Part shown: positions 1 to 7,086 of the stretch, one piece after another
Numbering within the stretch: position 1 is the first letter of the stretch
Layout: each line of letters starts with the position of its first letter
Source: Nitrospirota bacterium
GTDB taxonomy: Bacteria; Nitrospirota; Thermodesulfovibrionia; Thermodesulfovibrionales; Dissulfurispiraceae
Direction of reading: 5' to 3'
Assembly: GCA_013349595.1 (NCBI GenBank)
Contig: DUZI01000052.1
Coordinates: forward strand, 1 to 9,315
DNA length: 9,315 nt
Translations under genes and position numbers: made by a program
The notes under the pieces: model-generated
Database searches by the model: none
What the model was told of the DNA's origin: nothing
Seen by the model: the letters and a program-made list of their open reading frames with translations, nothing else

Positions 1-40
1 ATTATAAAAATCCTGAAACAGCCCTTCCTAAGCGCTATTT
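1..40 (-). repeat. Left copy of 40-nt inverted repeat flanking the glycan cassette
   Basis: This stretch is the near-identical inverted counterpart of 2141-2179. Reading outward to inward, both begin ATTATAAAAAT, share CTGAAACAGCCCTTCCTA and end CGCTATTT, with one substitution (C/T at position 12) and a small indel/substitution near AGCGC versus TCGC. Its inner end lies about 25 nt past the glycosyltransferase stop codon. The outer end touches the window edge, so the true length is unknown. There is no strong internal hairpin, so it does not look like a simple terminator. The repeat is seen directly; its function is unknown. Confidence 0.85.
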
Positions 41-65
41 TAAGGTGGCAAGTGCATACTTGAAT

Positions 66-881
66 TTAGTCATCTATATTTTGTAAATATCTCAAAGAGT
101 CTTTATCCCATTTTTCTTCTAAGGAGATAAGCCTTTCTTTGTCTTTAAACTCAGGGGGGTTTGCGCTCAGGGTTATCCTAATAAAGTGATGCACATAAAC
201 ATCTAAGCATATGTTCGTTGGTTTTATGTCTTTATATTCAATGCTTCTCTTTTTGCTTCGCAAGTAAAGGTCATAGTCTGCTGCCTGTATCCTCTCATCC
301 CATAGGCCTATCTTATCAAGGGCGTCTTTTTTCATTAAAATAGCACTGCCTACAAAACCCTCTTTTATTTGTCCTTTAAATCTCCTATAACGATTGTTAC
401 AAAAGCCCTCCCAATCTCCATACATGAGTTTGTGTGAAAGTCTGAGATTTAATTGACTATGACCAAAGACCTTGAGAAGATTTCTGTATAACTTCCATCT
501 GTTTTTAAGCCTTCTTGTAGCATTTTTATTCTCTATATTCTCAATTCCGCAGACAGTAGCAATTTGAAGGTTATTGACTTTCATATTTTCTATCAACCTT
601 AAGTCCCATTTAGGTGAGACGATTATGTCATTGTTTAAAAAGGCGAGATAGTCATATTGGGCTAACTCAATGCCTTTATTCTGACAATAAGGATAGGAAT
701 AATTAGCCCCATTTAAAACAACCTTTGCACCAATTGATTTAAAAAAATCAACACTACCATCAGTTGAACCATTGTCAATGATTAATAATTCAAAGGGGTG
801 GTGGGTGTATTTTTTTATACTTTCCCAAAAGAGTTTGTTTATATTTAATTGATTAAAAATGGCAGTGATTATACTAATCAT
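66..881 (-). CDS. Family 2 (GT-A fold) glycosyltransferase
   Basis: A 271-residue protein that probably transfers a sugar from a nucleotide-sugar donor to a cell-surface glycan acceptor at the cytoplasmic face of the membrane. Seen in the sequence: an N-terminal Rossmann-like start (residues 2-10), the donor-binding motif IIDNGSTDGS at 34-43 (D36, D41), the metal-binding DxD equivalent LNNDI at 82-86 (D85), a GFVGSAILMKK segment at 175-185, and the acceptor-side IGLWDERI..ADYDLYLR at 191-208, where a base catalyst usually sits. These are hallmarks of the rhamnosyltransferase-like GT2 group. Length is normal and no membrane segment is visible, so it is probably peripheral. Its ATG overlaps the stop of the O-antigen-ligase-like gene by ATGA, implying translational coupling. 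No clear Shine-Dalgarno sequence precedes it, which fits reinitiation. Sugar specificity cannot be told from sequence. It is the last gene before the left inverted repeat. Confidence 0.9.
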   Translation of the reverse strand: MISIITAIFNQLNINKLFWESIKKYTHHPFELLIIDNGSTDGSVDFFKSIGAKVVLNGANYSYPYCQNKGIELAQYDYLAFLNNDIIVSPKWDLRLIENMKVNNLQIATVCGIENIENKNATRRLKNRWKLYRNLLKVFGHSQLNLRLSHKLMYGDWEGFCNNRYRRFKGQIKEGFVGSAILMKKDALDKIGLWDERIQAADYDLYLRSKKRSIEYKDIKPTNICLDVYVHHFIRITLSANPPEFKDKERLISLEEKWDKDSLRYLQNIDD

Positions 882-2119
882 GATGTTTTAATCAATTCAT
901 TCCTTGAAAGTAAGGCACATAAGGCAAGTATAAAAAACTGCCCTGTAAGGTTATCAGTGAAAAAGGAGTTATTAATTGATGATATTATATATGTGACAAT
1001 CAATATCGTTGCCATGAGTTTATAGGGCATCTTTGTGTAAAATGACTGATAAAGGGATAGATACAAAAAGCCTATAAAAACACCCAAGCCCAATAAACCA
1101 ATCTCAGCAGCAAACCAAAGATAATCAGAGTGTGGATTACCAACACTTGTCATTACTTCATCTTTTAATTTTTCATATTCACTTTTAAAACTCCCTGTGC
1201 CATGTCCAATGATAGGTGATTCTGAGATTATTTTGAGACTATTTTTGTAAAAGGTAATTCTCAAGCCAAGAGAAGTATTGGCATAGCCTGCTTCATAAGA
1301 CCTTATGTCATTTACCGCATTACTTATTCCACTTCTAATATTTGAAGATGAGTAAATAATTATTGCCGATAGAGAAAGCAAGATTAATGTAAAAATTATT
1401 ATTCTCTTCCAGTTCATATAATACAAGGCAATAATCAATAGCATAAATAAATAAAGTATATGCCCTGTCCTGCCTGTTACAAAGAAAAATACATTCACAA
1501 ATATAATTGCAATTAGAGAAATAATTATTATTTTATGACTCCTCTTTGTGATGAAACCTTCCAAAATTAATATTATTAAAGAGGCTGTAAGTAGTGCAGA
1601 GAAATAGTTTTGATAGGTATGACCTCTAAATAGGTCAATCTTGAATCCATTAATTTCAGTGTGCAAGCCTGTATTTTGAAGATAAAAATTTAGCCCGCTT
1701 AAATCAGAAAAGAGCGATAAAAAAACTGAAATTAACACACATAAGGCAAAACCTAAAAAGAAGGCCTTTACATTTTCCCTTACCACAAAAAAAACATATA
1801 TAAGTGGACATAATAGAAACAGAATCATCCTTAAGAGCATACTGATTGTGTCAGCAATGGGTGCCTTGCTCCACAGGACTGCAATTATGAAAATCATATA
1901 AAAGAGTAATGCCCCTTTTATGAAATTGTTTTTTAAAGATTCTTTTAGAAGGGTATTGAAGTTAGAGTGAAAAAATGAAGAAAGAACAAGGGTAAAGACC
2001 ATAATATTTTGAAAACTTGTTGACAAGTTTATAGAAAAGCCGGTTAAGAATGCTATGATAATACCTATCCTTCTAATTGAAGGATTGTTATTTGTAAAGT
2101 CTTTTGAGATGATAAACAT
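878..2119 (-). CDS. O-antigen ligase/polymerase (WaaL/Wzy-type) family membrane protein
   Basis: A 413-residue polytopic inner-membrane protein with roughly 11-12 hydrophobic helices (for example about 17-55, 66-84, 92-138, 170-236, 238-256, 335-357, 366-408) and one large periplasmic loop at about 257-334. That layout is the Wzy_C/O-antigen ligase pattern. Conserved features visible are RGHTYQNYFSAL (R165), VTGRTGH (R217), LGLRITFYKNSLKIISESP with the following IIGHGTGSF (R287), and GNPHSDYLWFAAEIGLLGLG with H330, the histidine that precedes the loop-exit helix and is essential in characterised WaaL enzymes. Family members join an undecaprenyl-linked glycan to lipid A-core or to another acceptor, or polymerise repeat units. 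Ligase, polymerase and protein O-oligosaccharyltransferase cannot be separated by sequence alone. The ATG at 2119 lacks an obvious Shine-Dalgarno sequence, and the first 15 residues are polar, so the start is moderately certain. It is followed by the coupled glycosyltransferase. By eye the gene is more AT-rich than the operon to its right. Confidence 0.85.
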   Translation of the reverse strand: MFIISKDFTNNNPSIRRIGIIIAFLTGFSINLSTSFQNIMVFTLVLSSFFHSNFNTLLKESLKNNFIKGALLFYMIFIIAVLWSKAPIADTISMLLRMILFLLCPLIYVFFVVRENVKAFFLGFALCVLISVFLSLFSDLSGLNFYLQNTGLHTEINGFKIDLFRGHTYQNYFSALLTASLIILILEGFITKRSHKIIIISLIAIIFVNVFFFVTGRTGHILYLFMLLIIALYYMNWKRIIIFTLILLSLSAIIIYSSSNIRSGISNAVNDIRSYEAGYANTSLGLRITFYKNSLKIISESPIIGHGTGSFKSEYEKLKDEVMTSVGNPHSDYLWFAAEIGLLGLGVFIGFLYLSLYQSFYTKMPYKLMATILIVTYIISSINNSFFTDNLTGQFFILALCALLSRNELIKTS

Positions 2120-2140
2120 GTAATAAGGCTTTTAACCCAA

Positions 2141-2179
2141 AAATAGCGATAGGAAGGGCTGTTTCAGAATTTTTATAAT
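2141..2179 (+). repeat. Right copy of 40-nt inverted repeat flanking the glycan cassette
   Basis: This is the reverse complement of the left-end sequence 1-40, with about two differences plus a one-base length difference. The inner end is 21 nt upstream of the start codon of the ligase-like gene, so the pair encloses exactly two genes with little spare DNA. Inward of the repeat the two flanks no longer match, which marks that boundary. The outer boundary cannot be defined because the left copy is cut by the window edge. Confidence 0.85.
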
Positions 2180-2266
2180 CCGACGATTTCATTTTAATTT
2201 TGCTTTATTCTTTATAATGCAATGCCTTTTGCTAAAGTTTCTCAAGATTTTTTTTATAAGGTGTCG

Positions 2267-2294
2267 TATAAAAATTCCTCACCACCCCTTCCTA
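2267..2294 (-). repeat. Third, diverged copy of the repeat core
   Basis: Read on the minus strand this 28-mer begins TAGGAAGGG and ends GAATTTTTATA, as does the core of the copy at 2150-2177. They match at 23 of 28 positions by hand count, without gaps, and the mismatches are confined to the middle. It is inverted relative to 2150-2177 with an 89-nt spacer, so a transcript through both could fold into a long imperfect stem. It lies about 50 nt downstream of the exonuclease stop. Whether it is a dispersed intergenic repeat or part of a 3'-end structure is open. Confidence 0.6.
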
Positions 2295-2345
2295 CTTGAT
2301 TCTATTAAGTTCTCAGTTCTATCACTGATGTTGGGTTTTAATAGA

Positions 2346-3005
2346 CTACTTGACATATTCAAGCCAAAGGAAAAAGAGCTTTTTTGTAGCCCTCAAATCA
2401 AGAACACAATATTCTGCAATCTCTTGAATTTTGCTTGCCTTAAACATTTCTGGCACCTTATAACCATTCATATCCTCTGACTTAGGGCTATCAATACCTA
2501 AGGCATGACACCATGTATCAAGGTTAAATCTTCTTGTGGCACCAAAAAAGGTCAATCTATCAAGTAAATCAATATGCTCATCAGAGAATCTGTTAGGCAT
2601 AAGGTTTTTTGTAGGCTTAATCCTATGAATTGCTGAGCGAATTATCAAAAAAGGGGCATCAAAGACCCTTCCATTAAAAGTAATAATTGTTTCATATTTA
2701 TTAACAACAGACCAAAATTTTTCTATTATCTCTGCCTCTGTGCCACACTCAAAAACAATACCATCTTTTTCGTATTCGGGATATTTTTGATCTGAATTGT
2801 AATATACAGCCCCTTTATCGGTATAAGGGTTTAACAGTCCAATGGCGACAATCTGCGCAGTGAGAGGATAAAAAGACAGGCTTTCCCTGACCTTTTGAAT
2901 CTCCTCTTCTGTATCTGCACTTTTTTTCAGATAATCTTGAACAGTTTTATCAAAGGATTCAAGTTCATAGCCAGAGGTCTCAATATCAACAATAATTTTG
3001 CTCAT
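2346..3005 (-). CDS. PolB-like DEDDy-type 3'-5' exonuclease (ribonuclease H-like fold)
   Basis: A 219-residue cytoplasmic nuclease resembling the stand-alone family related to the proofreading exonuclease of DNA polymerase B. All three Exo motifs are readable: Exo I VDIETSG with D7 and E9, Exo II TFNGRVFDAPFL with D116, and Exo III YCVLDLRATKKLF with Y199 and D203, the YxxxD spacing of the DEDDy subgroup. The set is intact, so the enzyme should be active with two metal ions. No polymerase domain is present. The substrate (DNA or RNA) is not known for this family from sequence. The ATG overlaps the ctpA stop codon (ATGA), with an AAAGG Shine-Dalgarno about 7 nt upstream, so translation is coupled to the protease gene. 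It appears to be the last gene of the transketolase-ftsEX operon. Its link to envelope functions is positional only. Confidence 0.85.
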   Translation of the reverse strand: MSKIIVDIETSGYELESFDKTVQDYLKKSADTEEEIQKVRESLSFYPLTAQIVAIGLLNPYTDKGAVYYNSDQKYPEYEKDGIVFECGTEAEIIEKFWSVVNKYETIITFNGRVFDAPFLIIRSAIHRIKPTKNLMPNRFSDEHIDLLDRLTFFGATRRFNLDTWCHALGIDSPKSEDMNGYKVPEMFKASKIQEIAEYCVLDLRATKKLFFLWLEYVK

Positions 3006-4303
3006 TGATTTGCCTTTTCTATTTTGCTAAAGACCCTCCATGTCTTGATAACATCTATCGCCCTTTGTAGTTGATTATCATCCTTTTCATCCACTTCAAA
3101 GAGAGCAGTCTCTTTGTCGGATTTTTCCTCAGGTATCTGTTCATTTTTAAGATGTTTTTCTAAGTCTTTTTCTCTTATAACTTTATGTTCTTTTGAGTCC
3201 TTTTCTTTTGATTCAAGCTTTACTATGATATCAGGTGTGATGCCAACACCTTGTATGCTTGTGCCTTTAGGTGTATAATACTTTGCAGTTGTAAGCCTTA
3301 GACCTGAACCATCACTTAAGGGTATAAGGCTCTGCACAGAACCTTTACCAAAGGTTTGAACACCAACAATTACAGCCCTATTCCAGTCCTTGAGGGCACC
3401 TGCAACTATCTCAGAGGCGCTTGCAGAACCTTGATTGACAAGCACTACCATTGGCATATCTGCATAATCAGATTTTGGGAGTTCAGTAAAATACTCAGTC
3501 TTTTCTCCTTTTCTCCCCTTTATATACACTACAAGTTTTTTAGGTGGAAGAAATAACTCTGTAACACTAACTGCACTGGTTAAAAGACCACCTGGGTCAT
3601 TTCTTAAATCAAGTATAATTGAATTCATCCCTTCTTTTTTAAGACTATCAAGTGCCTTTTTTAAATCATTTGCTGAAGTTTCCTGAAATTGTGTGAGCTT
3701 AACATAGCCAATATTATCGTGTAAAATTTTCGATTTGACACTTTTAATTTTTATTATGTCTCTAACAATGGTATATTCTTTTGTCTCCTTCATCCCTTCT
3801 CTAAAGATGGTCAAGGTAAGAGATGTCCCTTTTGCTCCTCTCATCTTTGCCACTGCATCGTGAATGGACATATTTTTAGTGCTGTCATTGTTAATCTTGA
3901 GTATCTTGTCTCCAGCCTTAATACCAGCTTTGTAGGCAGGCGTGTCCTCAATAGGTGCAATAACTGTCAATATTCCATCTTTGATGCCAATCTGAATGCC
4001 AATACCACCAAATTCACCCTTTGTCTCTACCCGCAGCTCCTTAAATGCTTCGGGTGTAAGATAACCTGAATGGGGGTCAAGGTTATTTACAAGTCCTTTT
4101 ATAGCACCTTGAATAAGGTCTTTGTTTTTGACCTCTTCAACATAGTTCTTCTTGATAAGGCTCAGTACCTCTGTAAATGTCTTTAAATCCTCATAATTGC
4201 TTTGGGCATTTACAGTAGTTACCGCCCAACGAGCAACTACAAAAAAGCTCACAATTAAAACCGCAGATATACCTGCTGCAATCAATCTCTTTTTTGAAAT
4301 CAT
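3002..4303 (-). CDS. ctpA: CtpA-type carboxy-terminal processing serine protease (S41A)
   Basis: A 433-residue periplasmic protease, anchored or secreted by the hydrophobic N-terminal segment at residues 7-25 (a cleavage-like VNAQS lies at 31-35). Domain order is an N-terminal dimerisation helix region (about 36-95, containing LDPHSGYL), a PDZ domain at about 97-182 (GGIGIQIG, AGIKAGDKIL) and the tail-protease catalytic core at about 195-365. The Ser/Lys dyad is visible: the nucleophile is S295 in QGSASASEI and the general base is K320 in TFGKGSVQ, with the supporting Q324, at the same spacing as in E. coli Prc. A charged tail at 363-410 is typical of the family and of low complexity. A GGAGG Shine-Dalgarno lies 9 nt before the ATG. 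Family members trim or degrade C-termini and in several Gram-negatives control peptidoglycan hydrolases. Placement directly after envC supports a cell-wall role, which is inference. Confidence 0.95.
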   Translation of the reverse strand: MISKKRLIAAGISAVLIVSFFVVARWAVTTVNAQSNYEDLKTFTEVLSLIKKNYVEEVKNKDLIQGAIKGLVNNLDPHSGYLTPEAFKELRVETKGEFGGIGIQIGIKDGILTVIAPIEDTPAYKAGIKAGDKILKINNDSTKNMSIHDAVAKMRGAKGTSLTLTIFREGMKETKEYTIVRDIIKIKSVKSKILHDNIGYVKLTQFQETSANDLKKALDSLKKEGMNSIILDLRNDPGGLLTSAVSVTELFLPPKKLVVYIKGRKGEKTEYFTELPKSDYADMPMVVLVNQGSASASEIVAGALKDWNRAVIVGVQTFGKGSVQSLIPLSDGSGLRLTTAKYYTPKGTSIQGVGITPDIIVKLESKEKDSKEHKVIREKDLEKHLKNEQIPEEKSDKETALFEVDEKDDNQLQRAIDVIKTWRVFSKIEKANQ

Positions 4304-4312
4304 CTTTTTATG

Positions 4313-4317
4313 CCTCC
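4313..4317 (-). promoter_or_regulatory. Ribosome binding site of ctpA
   Basis: A perfect GGAGG lies 9 nt upstream of the ctpA ATG in the 31-nt gap after envC. It is one of the strongest Shine-Dalgarno sequences in the window and fixes the start. It implies that ctpA translation is initiated independently rather than by coupling to envC. Confidence 0.8.
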
Positions 4318-4334
4318 ATTATAATTATGCAATT

Positions 4335-5513
4335 TTATCCCCTTTTTAACCACTGAAGTGGGTCAAGGGGTTTTCCTTTGTATCTAATCTCAAAATAAAG
4401 CCCTGTAGAGCCTGTGTTTTTTGATTCCCCAGACTCTCCAATTGCCTGATGCTCTTTGACATCTGCACCGTTTCTTACAGTTATCTTTGATAGATTACCG
4501 TAAAGTGTGTGATAACCTCCACCATGACTTATGATTACCAACTGTCCATATCCTTTAAATTCAGAGGCATAAACTACCTTGCCTTCATGAACTGATTTTA
4601 TTGTTACCCCTGAAGGAGTTTTTATATTTATCCCACTCCTGAAGACAGGCAGATTAAATATTGGATCAACCTGACTTCCATAATGGGTAACTACAGTGCC
4701 TTCAACTGGCCAAGGAAGTTTCCCTTTGTATTTTTGGAAATTACTATCATCTGAGCTTTCTTCTTTTTCACCAGACTTGCTTTGAGCCTTTTTTTTCTGC
4801 CTTAATTCTCGCTCTCTACGCTCTGTTTCCTGTATGAGCTTTTGTAAACGATTAGAGGCATCTTGTAAGTCTGCGATCATCTTCTCAAAGGATTTCTTCT
4901 CTTTTCTAACATTTAGGAGTAATCTCTCTCTCTCTTCTTTTTTTTGTGCCAAATCCTCTTCGATATTGACTAATTTTTTTTCTTCTTTTTTTAGTTCATC
5001 ATGGAGTCTTTTTAGTTCAGTCTGCTCAATGGCAAGTGTTTTAAGGCTTCCTTTATAAGCAAGTATTAATTTATAGTCAAGATTAGATATGTCTTTTAAA
5101 TATCTAATAGCCCTAACAGTCTGAAGCACATCAGAACCACTGATTATAAGAAGGGTAATGTCTCTTAAAGGGTCATGTCTTTGTATGGCACGAAGTCTTT
5201 TCTTTAGCCTTGTCTGCTCCATTTCAAGAGAGGTGCTATAGACCTTTATATCTTTTTCAACCTTGCTTATCATGGCATTAATATTTTGTATCCTCTTTCT
5301 TTGATTGACAAGATTTTTTTCAATCTCGACAAGTTCTGATTGAACCTTGTTAAGTTCATTGATGACAGAAAGTTCTTTTTTTTCGACATTTTCGAGCTTT
5401 TTCTTATGAAGACTCAAATCCCTCTGTATCTTTTTATATTCTTCCTTTGGGTCTGCTGACATTACTATCTCACAATAAAAAGATAGTATGAGCAAAATAA
5501 CCAGTATCTTCAT
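4335..5513 (-). CDS. envC: EnvC-like murein hydrolase activator with degenerate LytM (M23) domain
   Basis: A 392-residue exported protein. Residues 1-20 form a signal peptide (hydrophobic core KILVILLILSF, cleavage probably after MSA). Residues about 22-245 are a long charged coiled coil with a hinge near 112-150. A low-complexity linker (245-262) leads to a LytM/peptidase M23 fold at 266-392. The usual LytM zinc and catalytic residues are all replaced: the HxxxD motif reads RSGIN (R292, N296), the next histidine is N340 in LYGNL, and the HxH motif reads GLY (G371, Y373) in GLYFEIR, the same LYFEIR seen in E. coli EnvC. It should therefore not cut peptidoglycan itself but should activate an N-acetylmuramoyl-L-alanine amidase when engaged by FtsX. 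The gene starts 15 nt after the ftsX stop, without an obvious Shine-Dalgarno sequence. This FtsEX-EnvC order is strong supporting context. The cognate amidase is not in the window. Confidence 0.92.
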   Translation of the reverse strand: MKILVILLILSFYCEIVMSADPKEEYKKIQRDLSLHKKKLENVEKKELSVINELNKVQSELVEIEKNLVNQRKRIQNINAMISKVEKDIKVYSTSLEMEQTRLKKRLRAIQRHDPLRDITLLIISGSDVLQTVRAIRYLKDISNLDYKLILAYKGSLKTLAIEQTELKRLHDELKKEEKKLVNIEEDLAQKKEERERLLLNVRKEKKSFEKMIADLQDASNRLQKLIQETERRERELRQKKKAQSKSGEKEESSDDSNFQKYKGKLPWPVEGTVVTHYGSQVDPIFNLPVFRSGINIKTPSGVTIKSVHEGKVVYASEFKGYGQLVIISHGGGYHTLYGNLSKITVRNGADVKEHQAIGESGESKNTGSTGLYFEIRYKGKPLDPLQWLKRG

Positions 5514-5528
5514 AGGTTCAGAACAATA

Positions 5529-6407
5529 TCAAAATCTTAATCTTCCCACAGCAATGAAGGCACCAATAATGCCAAGAAGGGCTCCGATAATTAAAAATAC
5601 AAAAATGGCTTCTGTTGGAAATATTAGAGTTTCTACAAAAGGAAATACAGAACCCAATCTGTATGTTATGGCAAAATAAAACAGGAAAGATACAATAATA
5701 CTTATCAATCCACCAGTAAAGCCAATTATACTGCCCTCAATGAGAAAGGGCATTCTTATAAAAGATTTGGTTGCACCAAGTAGTTTTATTATCTCAATCT
5801 CTTCCTTTCTTCTGTAAAAAAGGATCTTCACAGTGCTGTAAATAACAAAGATAACACCAGAGGTTAGTGTAATCATTATTATTAGACCGAGGTTAGTCAG
5901 AGACCTATAAAAATAGTTTATTGATTCTGCAATCTTTTCTGCACTATAAATCTCATCAATCCCATTGATTTTTTGTAAGTCATTTGAGAGATCCTTGATG
6001 TTTTTAGCGTTGATATACTTTTTCTTGATATTTAATTCCACAGCAGGGGTAAGAGGATTAACATCAAGCCCATCGAATATGTAACTCATCTCTTTTAGGT
6101 GTTCTTTAAGTTCCTTCATGGCAGATTCTTTGGATATATATCTTACACTTGACACCTCTTCACGAGATTGTAAAGTTGATAATAATGATCTGATTTCATT
6201 TTCAGTAAGTCTTTCATCAAGAAAGACAACCATGCCGTATCTTTCGTGTAATTTGTCTGCAAGACGTTCAATATTAAAAAGAAATAGCCCCATTAGGATA
6301 ATAATTATTAGGCTTGAGGCAACTGTGAGGACACAGAGCAGATTTATCCACTTTTCATCTATAAGACTCTTGAAGGCTGTTTTTATGCTATAAGTTATAT
6401 ACATCAC
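5529..6407 (-). CDS. ftsX: Cell division protein FtsX (ABC-type complex membrane subunit)
   Basis: A 292-residue integral membrane protein that pairs with FtsE and relays cytoplasmic ATP hydrolysis to periplasmic peptidoglycan hydrolase activators. Topology is classical: a first helix at about 21-45, a periplasmic extracellular domain at about 46-170 (the hydrolase-activator docking region, beginning ERYGMVVFLDERLTENEI), a second helix at about 173-198, a cytoplasmic coupling loop RRKEEIEIIKLLGAT at 199-222, then helices at about 224-250 and 266-288. Length is normal for FtsX. The reading frame opens at a GTG (6407), but the next codon is ATG (6404), 7 nt from an AAGGGA Shine-Dalgarno, against only 4 nt for the GTG, so 6404 is the likelier start. 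Only two bases separate the ftsE stop from the GTG. The envC-like gene follows directly, which identifies its likely partner. Confidence 0.93.
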   Translation of the reverse strand: MMYITYSIKTAFKSLIDEKWINLLCVLTVASSLIIIILMGLFLFNIERLADKLHERYGMVVFLDERLTENEIRSLLSTLQSREEVSSVRYISKESAMKELKEHLKEMSYIFDGLDVNPLTPAVELNIKKKYINAKNIKDLSNDLQKINGIDEIYSAEKIAESINYFYRSLTNLGLIIMITLTSGVIFVIYSTVKILFYRRKEEIEIIKLLGATKSFIRMPFLIEGSIIGFTGGLISIIVSFLFYFAITYRLGSVFPFVETLIFPTEAIFVFLIIGALLGIIGAFIAVGRLRF

Positions 6408-6408
6408 C

Positions 6409-7071
6409 CTATCCCTTCATTTCTCTAACAATCTTACTGGCATCAATCTTTAGAACCCGTTTTCCTGTATCTTTGAATAATTCGGGGCTATGGGTGGCAA
6501 TGATTATAGTGGAGCCATTAAGATTAATGTCTTTTAAAAGATTAATTATATCTATGGATGTGTTTGGGTCTAAATTTCCTGTTGGTTCGTCAGCAAGTAT
6601 TATTTGTGGTTCTGCTACAACTGCCCTTGCAATTACTATTCTTTGTTGTTCACCACCAGATAGTGCCATTGGATTACTCTCTGCAAGGTGTCTGAGATTT
6701 ACCCTCTTAAGAACCTCTGAAACCCTTGCTTTTATCTCCCTCTCTGATAAGCCTCTGATCCTCAATGCCAAGGCTACATTGTTATAGACCGATAGATTTT
6801 TTAGTAGTTTAAAATCTTGAAAGACTATACCAATGTTTTTCCTGTAATTTGGTATCTCTGATGTTCTTATCTGGGATAATTTGTAATTACCTACAACAAT
6901 CTCTCCTTCATCAAAATCCGCACCTTTATAAATGAGTTTTAAGAGAGTTGATTTGCCTGCCCCACTTGGACCAGTGATAAAGAGCATTTCACCCTTTTCA
7001 ATTGTAAAAGATACAGACTTTAAGACTGTGTGGTAATCATAAAACTTAGAGACATTTTCAAAGTATATCAT
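6409..7071 (-). CDS. ftsE: Cell division ATP-binding protein FtsE
   Basis: A 220-residue cytoplasmic ATPase of the MacB/FtsE class of ABC proteins that drives FtsX conformational change at the septum. All nucleotide-binding motifs are intact: Walker A GPSGAGKST at 34-42, Q-loop at Q85 in VFQDFKLL, signature LSGGEQQR at 137-144, Walker B IILADEP at 157-163 with catalytic E162, D-loop GNLD at 165-168 and switch histidine H194 in IATHS. Length and the VFQDFKLL segment are typical of FtsE rather than of LolD. The gene begins 15 nt after the transketolase C stop, with no clear Shine-Dalgarno sequence, so its translation may depend on upstream ribosomes. FtsX follows after a two-base gap. Confidence 0.95.
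   Translation of the reverse strand: MIYFENVSKFYDYHTVLKSVSFTIEKGEMLFITGPSGAGKSTLLKLIYKGADFDEGEIVVGNYKLSQIRTSEIPNYRKNIGIVFQDFKLLKNLSVYNNVALALRIRGLSEREIKARVSEVLKRVNLRHLAESNPMALSGGEQQRIVIARAVVAEPQIILADEPTGNLDPNTSIDIINLLKDINLNGSTIIIATHSPELFKDTGKRVLKIDASKIVREMKG
6412..6417 (-). promoter_or_regulatory. Ribosome binding site deciding the ftsX start
   Basis: AAGGGA, embedded in the last codons of ftsE, lies 7 nt before the ATG at 6404 and 4 nt before the in-frame GTG at 6407. The spacing favours the ATG as the ftsX initiation codon and indicates coupled translation with ftsE. Confidence 0.55.
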
Positions 7072-7086
7072 CGAGAGATTTGTATA

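Larger units (their letters stand above)
2120..2345. other. Intergenic region between the exonuclease and the ligase-like gene
   Basis: This 226-nt stretch is the only sizeable gap between the two minus-strand units. It holds two repeat copies in opposite orientation (2141-2179 and 2267-2294) and is otherwise very AT-rich. I see no RNA gene and no classical GC-rich hairpin plus T-tract. The ligase-like gene must either be read through from upstream or start here. TATAAA-like boxes exist on the minus strand near 2210-2216 and 2171-2178, but none has a convincing -35 partner at 16-18 nt, so I call no promoter. Confidence 0.6.

Noticed and set aside
49..62. Small palindrome CAAGT-GCAT-ACTTG after the glycosyltransferase stop, considered as a terminator
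   Set aside because: The stem is only five base pairs and no T-tract follows on the minus strand.
1..2179. Insertion sequence or transposon with the 40-nt repeats as ends
   Set aside because: No transposase is encoded between the repeats, and no target-site duplication can be judged because the left outer flank is outside the window. Kept only as a repeat-bounded unit.
2217..2480. Plus-strand open frame of 87 codons
   Set aside because: More than half of it overlaps the confident exonuclease gene antisense, it lacks a ribosome site, and its composition is simply hydrophobic AT-rich translation.
4834..5058. Plus-strand Ser/Phe/Leu-rich open frame
   Set aside because: It is the antisense of the Lys/Glu-rich coiled coil of the EnvC-like protein, which automatically yields a Ser/Phe/Leu-rich product.
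4835..5065. Repetitive AG-rich sequence in the coiled-coil region, considered as a tandem repeat
   Set aside because: It has no fixed period. The bias comes from Lys/Glu codons of a coiled coil.
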